A DNA stretch of 64,000 nt, taken from contig JAHDKT010000035.1 in the NCBI GenBank assembly GCA_018436725.1, positions 1-64,000 on the forward strand, in the 5' to 3' direction. The DNA is from Synergistaceae bacterium. GTDB taxonomy: Bacteria > Synergistota > Synergistia > Synergistales > Aminobacteriaceae. The notes beneath the pieces are model-generated. The model searched no databases. It was not told where the DNA came from and saw only the letters and a list, made by a program, of their open reading frames with translations. The translations under genes and the position numbers were made by a program. This document shows, piece after piece, positions 60,403 through 64,000 of the stretch (position 1 is the first letter of the stretch; the number at the start of each line of letters is the position of its first letter).

Positions 60403-62664
60403 GTGTTGGTAGGTATTCGCGAAAAATACGCTGACGAAAACTTCCCGTTCTTAACTGAGCGTCTTGACGGAAGCTCTCGCCATCCTGTCGCAATACCCTG
60501 TACTTATTTGGTGACGCAGGATTTTCTTCCTTTTTTTCAAACGGACGTATCTTTTCACCGAATCCTGGACTGCAACACGCGGTTCGCTGCTCTTTTCGGC
60601 TTCGAGAGCAGGACTGAACTCATAAGCGCATTCGCGGCGGAGGACGTTCTTTTTTTCTTCGCCGCGCGAGAGACGCTTCTTGAACGCTTCGAAAATGGAT
60701 TTCTGGACAGATTCGAAGTGCTTTTCCGGAGAAAGGACGCTTCGTCTTTCTGGGGTGAGATGTGCGCTGTCGTCGCCCCCGACGGAAAGAGCATCGGAGG
60801 AGTGGTGCGCGATGTAACGGAGCGCAAGAAGAATGAACTCTCCTTGAAGGAACAGCTCTGCTCTCTCTCCATGCTGACCGAAATAGTGGCCGACCTGATG
60901 GCCGAACTGGACTCGGATTCCCTCCTCCAGAAAGTGCTTCGCTACGCGACATCGTCGATGAACACGGTGCACGGTTCGATATCGTTCGTCGATTTCGCCA
61001 CCGGAGAACGTTATGTTCGCTGGGCGCAGGGCCCCATCCTCTCCGCGTTCAAGGGGGTTCGCATTCCCTTCGGCATGGGACTCGGAGGGGAGGTCGTCGC
61101 CGTCGGGAAGCGTAGAATAGTGAAGGATTACAAGAACTATGGAAACAGGCTTCCTCACCATGACTTCGACTGTATTTCGACAAGCGTGGGAGTACCTTTG
61201 CGCTGGAAGGAGCAAGTGTTCGGCTATCTTTCCGTCTATTACGAAGGGGAACCTCGGGAAATAGAAGATGCGCGGCTTGAACACCTGGACCAGTTCGCAT
61301 TTCTTGCGTCGATGGCCTTGCATAATGCGAGGCTTTATGAGGATGCGCAACGTGAGATTGCTGATAGACGCCGTCTTGAGGAAGAACTGCGGGAGGCCAC
61401 GTTGGAAGCTCGGCGCGCCAACGAGGCGAAGAGCGATTTCCTTGCGCGGATGAGCCATGAAATACGCACTCCGCTGAACGTCCTCACAGGGGTAAGCGAT
61501 CTTCTGCTTGAACGGACGATCGATCCGGAACTGCGGGAGAATCTTTCGATGATCGCTCAGGCGGGAAAATTCCTTACCGAGATGGTCAACGACATCCTCG
61601 ATTTCTCCAAAATAGAGGCCGGAATGATCGAGGTAGAGCGGGTCCAGTTTTCTCTGAGCACCATGCTCGGAGAAGCGGCGCCGATGTTCGTGTTCCATGC
61701 GGAGCGAAGCGGTATCGATTTTCGCCTGTCCGCGGATCCGACGTTGCCCGACATCTTTCTTGGCGATCCGCTGCGAATAAAACAGATCCTCTTCAATCTC
61801 CTGGGAAACGCGGTGAAATTCACTCCGAGCGGCTTCGTGCGCCTCTCTGTGAACGGAGAGCAGCTTTCGGACGCATGTTTCGGAATCCGTTTCACGGTCT
61901 CGGATACGGGCGTGGGAATGAGGCCCGAAGTGCTGGAACGAATCTTCGAGCCCTACCGTCAGGGCGAGATCTCCGTAGCCCGGAGGTTCGGCGGGTCGGG
62001 GCTCGGGCTGGCGATCAGCAGAAAACTGGCCGAACTTATGGGGGGCGCTCTCTCCGTGGAAAGCGCCTTCGGGCGCGGCTCTTCCTTTACGCTCTCGCTT
62101 CCTCTGGAAGTTGCTCGAACGCCTTCCGACACGCGGGACGAAACGGAAGAGCCCGGGGCCGTTCTTCCGGAGAAGTTGTCGATACTCGTTGCCGACGACA
62201 ATGCCGTGAACAGGACGCTGCTCTCGAAGCTTATATCGCTTCCCGGGTGGAGCGTCGCGATGGTCGCGGATGGTCGCGAGGCGCTGGAAAACGCGCGGAA
62301 GAACGCTCCGGACGTTATCATCATGGATCTCGAGATGCCGCGCATGGACGGCTGTACTGCGGTTAAGTCCATTCGGGAGCACGAGGCGTTCTCCGGAAAG
62401 CGCTCCTTCATCCTCGGCCTGACGGGGTATACTCGTTCCGAAAGCATCCAGCGGTGTATCGAGGCGGGCATGGACGACTGTCTCGCGAAACCTGCGAGAA
62501 AACACGCGCTCCTCGCGAGCATTGCGGCCCACTTTGCGAACGGAGAGCGGCCCGGTGGACTTGAACGGGAGAAAGAAGACGTGAAACGATCTCCCGAAGA
62601 GGAGAATGACGGAGCAGAGAGTCTTACAGGTTCATTCCTCGGAGAGGAGAACGCACGAGCATGA
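60403..62664 (+). CDS. Cytoplasmic PAS-GAF hybrid histidine kinase
   Basis: The protein has 753 residues and no membrane helix. A PAS-like domain spans about 30-145 (ILDCNTRFAALFGF, GVVRDVTERKKNE) and a GAF domain about 160-310 (VGVPLRWKEQVFGYLSVYY). Then come a linker coiled coil, HisKA with His352 in [12 protein letters not shown], a HATPase with [13 protein letters not shown] and GSGLGLAIS, and a receiver with Asp642 (IIMDLEMP). A charged tail of about 40 residues ends the protein. The start is GTG 60403 with GGGGGTGGA upstream. It overlaps the next acetyltransferase gene by ATGA, so the pair is coupled. Confidence 0.88.
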   Translation: MLVGIREKYADENFPFLTERLDGSSRHPVAIPCTYLVTQDFLPFFQTDVSFHRILDCNTRFAALFGFESRTELISAFAAEDVLFFFAARETLLERFENGFLDRFEVLFRRKDASSFWGEMCAVVAPDGKSIGGVVRDVTERKKNELSLKEQLCSLSMLTEIVADLMAELDSDSLLQKVLRYATSSMNTVHGSISFVDFATGERYVRWAQGPILSAFKGVRIPFGMGLGGEVVAVGKRRIVKDYKNYGNRLPHHDFDCISTSVGVPLRWKEQVFGYLSVYYEGEPREIEDARLEHLDQFAFLASMALHNARLYEDAQREIADRRRLEEELREATLEARRANEAKSDFLARMSHEIRTPLNVLTGVSDLLLERTIDPELRENLSMIAQAGKFLTEMVNDILDFSKIEAGMIEVERVQFSLSTMLGEAAPMFVFHAERSGIDFRLSADPTLPDIFLGDPLRIKQILFNLLGNAVKFTPSGFVRLSVNGEQLSDACFGIRFTVSDTGVGMRPEVLERIFEPYRQGEISVARRFGGSGLGLAISRKLAELMGGALSVESAFGRGSSFTLSLPLEVARTPSDTRDETEEPGAVLPEKLSILVADDNAVNRTLLSKLISLPGWSVAMVADGREALENARKNAPDVIIMDLEMPRMDGCTAVKSIREHEAFSGKRSFILGLTGYTRSESIQRCIEAGMDDCLAKPARKHALLASIAAHFANGERPGGLEREKEDVKRSPEEENDGAESLTGSFLGEENARA

Positions 62665-63206
62665 GACGATGCGAGCGGGTGGAAACGGACCGTCTGATCC
62701 TGCGCAGGCCCGTAAGCGAGGACGCCGAGGCTTTGTTCGGTCGGTATGCGAACGACCGGGAGGTTACACGTTATCTTAGCTGGCCGCGACATACCTCGGT
62801 CGAAGATACCAGACAGTTCATCGCATTCAGCGATCGGGAGTGGGAGTGCCGGCCCGCCGGCCCATACCTGGTGGAGTCGAAGGAGAGCGGCCTCCTGCTT
62901 GGAAGTACGGGGCTTGCATTTGAATCTTCGCAGCGGGCGTCGACCGGATATGTTCTCGCCAAAGACGCCTGGGGAAAGGGGTATGCGACGGAGGCGCTAC
63001 GAACGGTTGTGGAGATAGGTCGTGCAGCGGGCCTGGTGCGACTCTATGCGATTTGCCACTCGGAGAATGCCGCGTCGGCGCGCGTCCTGGAGAAGTGCGG
63101 CTTCCAACGGGAAGGTCTCCTGCGCAGGCACTTCGAATTCCCGAATCTCGACGGCGGCGTACACGATGTTCTCCACTACGGCTTCGTCTACGAGATGTTA
63201 CGGTAG
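62661..63206 (+). CDS. GNAT acetyltransferase (RimJ/RimL-like)
   Basis: The 181-residue protein fits the ribosomal-protein-acetyltransferase-like GNAT group: ETDRLILRRPVSEDAEALF at the start, acetyl-CoA loop DAWGKGYATEALRTVVE and ENAASARVLEKCGFQREG near the end. The substrate is unknown; members modify N-terminal amino groups or small amines. Its ATG overlaps the stop of the hybrid kinase, which is odd for a housekeeping enzyme. Confidence 0.9.
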   Translation: MRRCERVETDRLILRRPVSEDAEALFGRYANDREVTRYLSWPRHTSVEDTRQFIAFSDREWECRPAGPYLVESKESGLLLGSTGLAFESSQRASTGYVLAKDAWGKGYATEALRTVVEIGRAAGLVRLYAICHSENAASARVLEKCGFQREGLLRRHFEFPNLDGGVHDVLHYGFVYEMLR

Positions 63207-63301
63207 CTTCGAAGGTGCGAGGCGTCCGTGCCGCTTGCCGTTATCGCCGGCGTTCGATCGTGGCGAAGCATCGCTTCCGTAAGAAGGGGGATCCGACGTG
63301 A

Positions 63302-63778
63302 ATGCCTGAATGCGAATACATGCTTAGAATAGTGGAAAATAATCCGGTGGATACGGAAGCCCTGGCCCGAATGATTGCGGACCCGGAAGATCTTCATCTC
63401 GTCTGGCCGGCGGCCGAAAATCCTTTCAACCATGATCAGTGGCGAGCAGAGTTGGATCCTGGGCGTGGAACGCGATCTTTTTTCGTGTTCCGCGGTGAAG
63501 GGATGGTCGGCCATGGCGCCCTCGCTCCTCTCCAGGGGGACGAGTCCACCGTGATGGTGCGTTTTCTGTATATCGCGCCCGATATGCGGAATAGAGGGGC
63601 GGGGAGGCTCTTGCTTTCTCTTCTGGAGGTGCGCGCAAAAGAAACGATGGGAGCGCGCCGCCTCATTCTCAAAGTAAGAACGTATAATCAACGCGCCATG
63701 GGTTGCTATGGAAAATACGGTTTTCGCGAGTACTCCCGGGACGGGACGCTGGTAACGATGGAGAAAAATCTCTCGTGA
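63302..63778 (+). CDS. GNAT acetyltransferase
   Basis: The 158-residue protein has the GNAT core: VMVRFLYIAPDMRNRGAGRLLLSLLEVRA as acetyl-CoA loop (motif A) and YNQRAMGCYGKYGFREY (motif B). The N-terminal part is divergent. GGGGG lies about eleven bases before the ATG at 63302; ATG 63320 is a second possibility. The substrate is not deducible. Confidence 0.85.
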   Translation: MPECEYMLRIVENNPVDTEALARMIADPEDLHLVWPAAENPFNHDQWRAELDPGRGTRSFFVFRGEGMVGHGALAPLQGDESTVMVRFLYIAPDMRNRGAGRLLLSLLEVRAKETMGARRLILKVRTYNQRAMGCYGKYGFREYSRDGTLVTMEKNLS

Positions 63779-63894
63779 TCCGTCTCCTCGGTACGGAGGT
63801 TATGGCGTCGACGCGCTTGTCGCAAGGTGCGGCGGTGAAAAGGAGGTGCGACGGAGATCCGCGGGACGGGCGATGATTTTTCGATATAGAAAGG

Positions 63895-63924
63895 AGCTGC
63901 TCTTGACGTAAGAGTTTAGCAGCT
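63895..63924. promoter_or_regulatory. Inverted repeat overlapping a promoter
   Basis: AGCTGCT (63895-63901) and AGCAGCT (63918-63924) are a perfect inverted repeat, with inner arms CTCTT/AAGAG. The repeat covers the -35 box and spacer of the promoter below and could be an operator. Confidence 0.45.
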
Positions 63925-63931
63925 ATACACT
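63903..63931 (+). promoter_or_regulatory. Promoter reading out of the window
   Basis: TTGACG (63903-63908), a 17-base spacer and TACACT (63926-63931). An ATG at 63939 opens a frame to the window edge but has no ribosome site, so the gene start is uncertain. Confidence 0.5.
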
Positions 63932-64000
63932 TTGCGCTATGAAGAAAAAATGTCGCCATCGGGGACAGATTAGCTACACTCTTTTAAGGCTTGTCGGTAA

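Noticed and set aside
60451..62532. A 693-residue minus-strand frame opposite the hybrid kinase
   Set aside because: Antisense shadow; the plus-strand frame shows all kinase motifs.
1..64000. CRISPR arrays, tRNA or rRNA genes
   Set aside because: I found no regularly spaced identical repeats with unique spacers and no cloverleaf or rRNA-like sequence. The only tandem repeats are the coding repeats at the left end and the short regulatory boxes at 55.9 kb.

Overview
The window reads as a chromosomal segment of a GC-rich, strictly anaerobic, diderm-like bacterium that ferments amino acids and sugar acids. The anaerobic lifestyle is suggested by a tungsten-type aldehyde:ferredoxin oxidoreductase, an oxygen-labile [4Fe-4S] two-subunit L-serine dehydratase and a rubrerythrin. 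Two TRAP transporters, a membrane-anchored LuxR regulator and this gene mix are what I would expect from Synergistota (Synergistaceae). That placement is an inference from gene content; there is no rRNA gene here to confirm it. Nearly all genes have strong GGAGG-type ribosome binding sites. I saw no tRNA, rRNA or CRISPR array.

Layout. 1-0.7 kb: the end of an Ala/Glu/Pro repeat protein. 0.8-4.6 kb: an operon for a tungsten oxidoreductase, a FIST-domain protein and a MoaD/ThiS-like sulfur carrier, followed by a DUF3870-like gene. 4.7-7.0 kb: a DUF819 membrane protein coupled to a dipeptide epimerase. 7.0-9.3 kb (minus): L-serine dehydratase sdaAA/sdaAB and rubrerythrin. 9.4-10.8 kb: a membrane-bound LuxR regulator.

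11.0-26.5 kb: a 15 kb same-strand block of mostly secreted or membrane proteins of unknown function. At its centre are a PspA/IM30 (ESCRT-III-like) protein, a YbjN-fold protein and a GIDE-domain membrane protein. Around them lie two paralogous secreted coiled-coil proteins, an LRR protein, a small stand-alone LuxR HTH protein, a DUF2207 membrane protein, SH3/LprI-like secreted proteins and further coiled-coil proteins. I read it as an envelope-maintenance or envelope-stress system, and it is the best candidate here for an undescribed multi-gene system.

26.7-32.3 kb: GntR regulator, TRAP transporter, SDR oxidoreductase and mannonate dehydratase, a hexuronate uptake and catabolism operon. 32.4-33.6 kb (minus): an MFS transporter. 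34.0-34.4 kb: a decayed group II intron (reverse-transcriptase remnant plus 3' end). 34.5-41.8 kb: hybrid histidine kinase, GntR regulator, metallo-beta-lactamase-fold protein and a second TRAP transporter. 41.8-49.6 kb: a galactose locus, with galE-galT divergent from mglB-mglA-mglC-galK. 49.6-54.8 kb (minus): a secreted cyclase-family hydrolase and two tandem MscS-family channels.

55.0-60.2 kb: a SagB-type nitroreductase, then a von Willebrand A protein / histidine kinase / OmpR-type regulator operon. Four 11-bp-spaced direct repeats precede that operon and look like the regulator's own binding site. 60.4-63.8 kb: a soluble PAS-GAF hybrid kinase and two GNAT acetyltransferases. The last 220 bases hold a promoter-like element whose gene lies outside the window.
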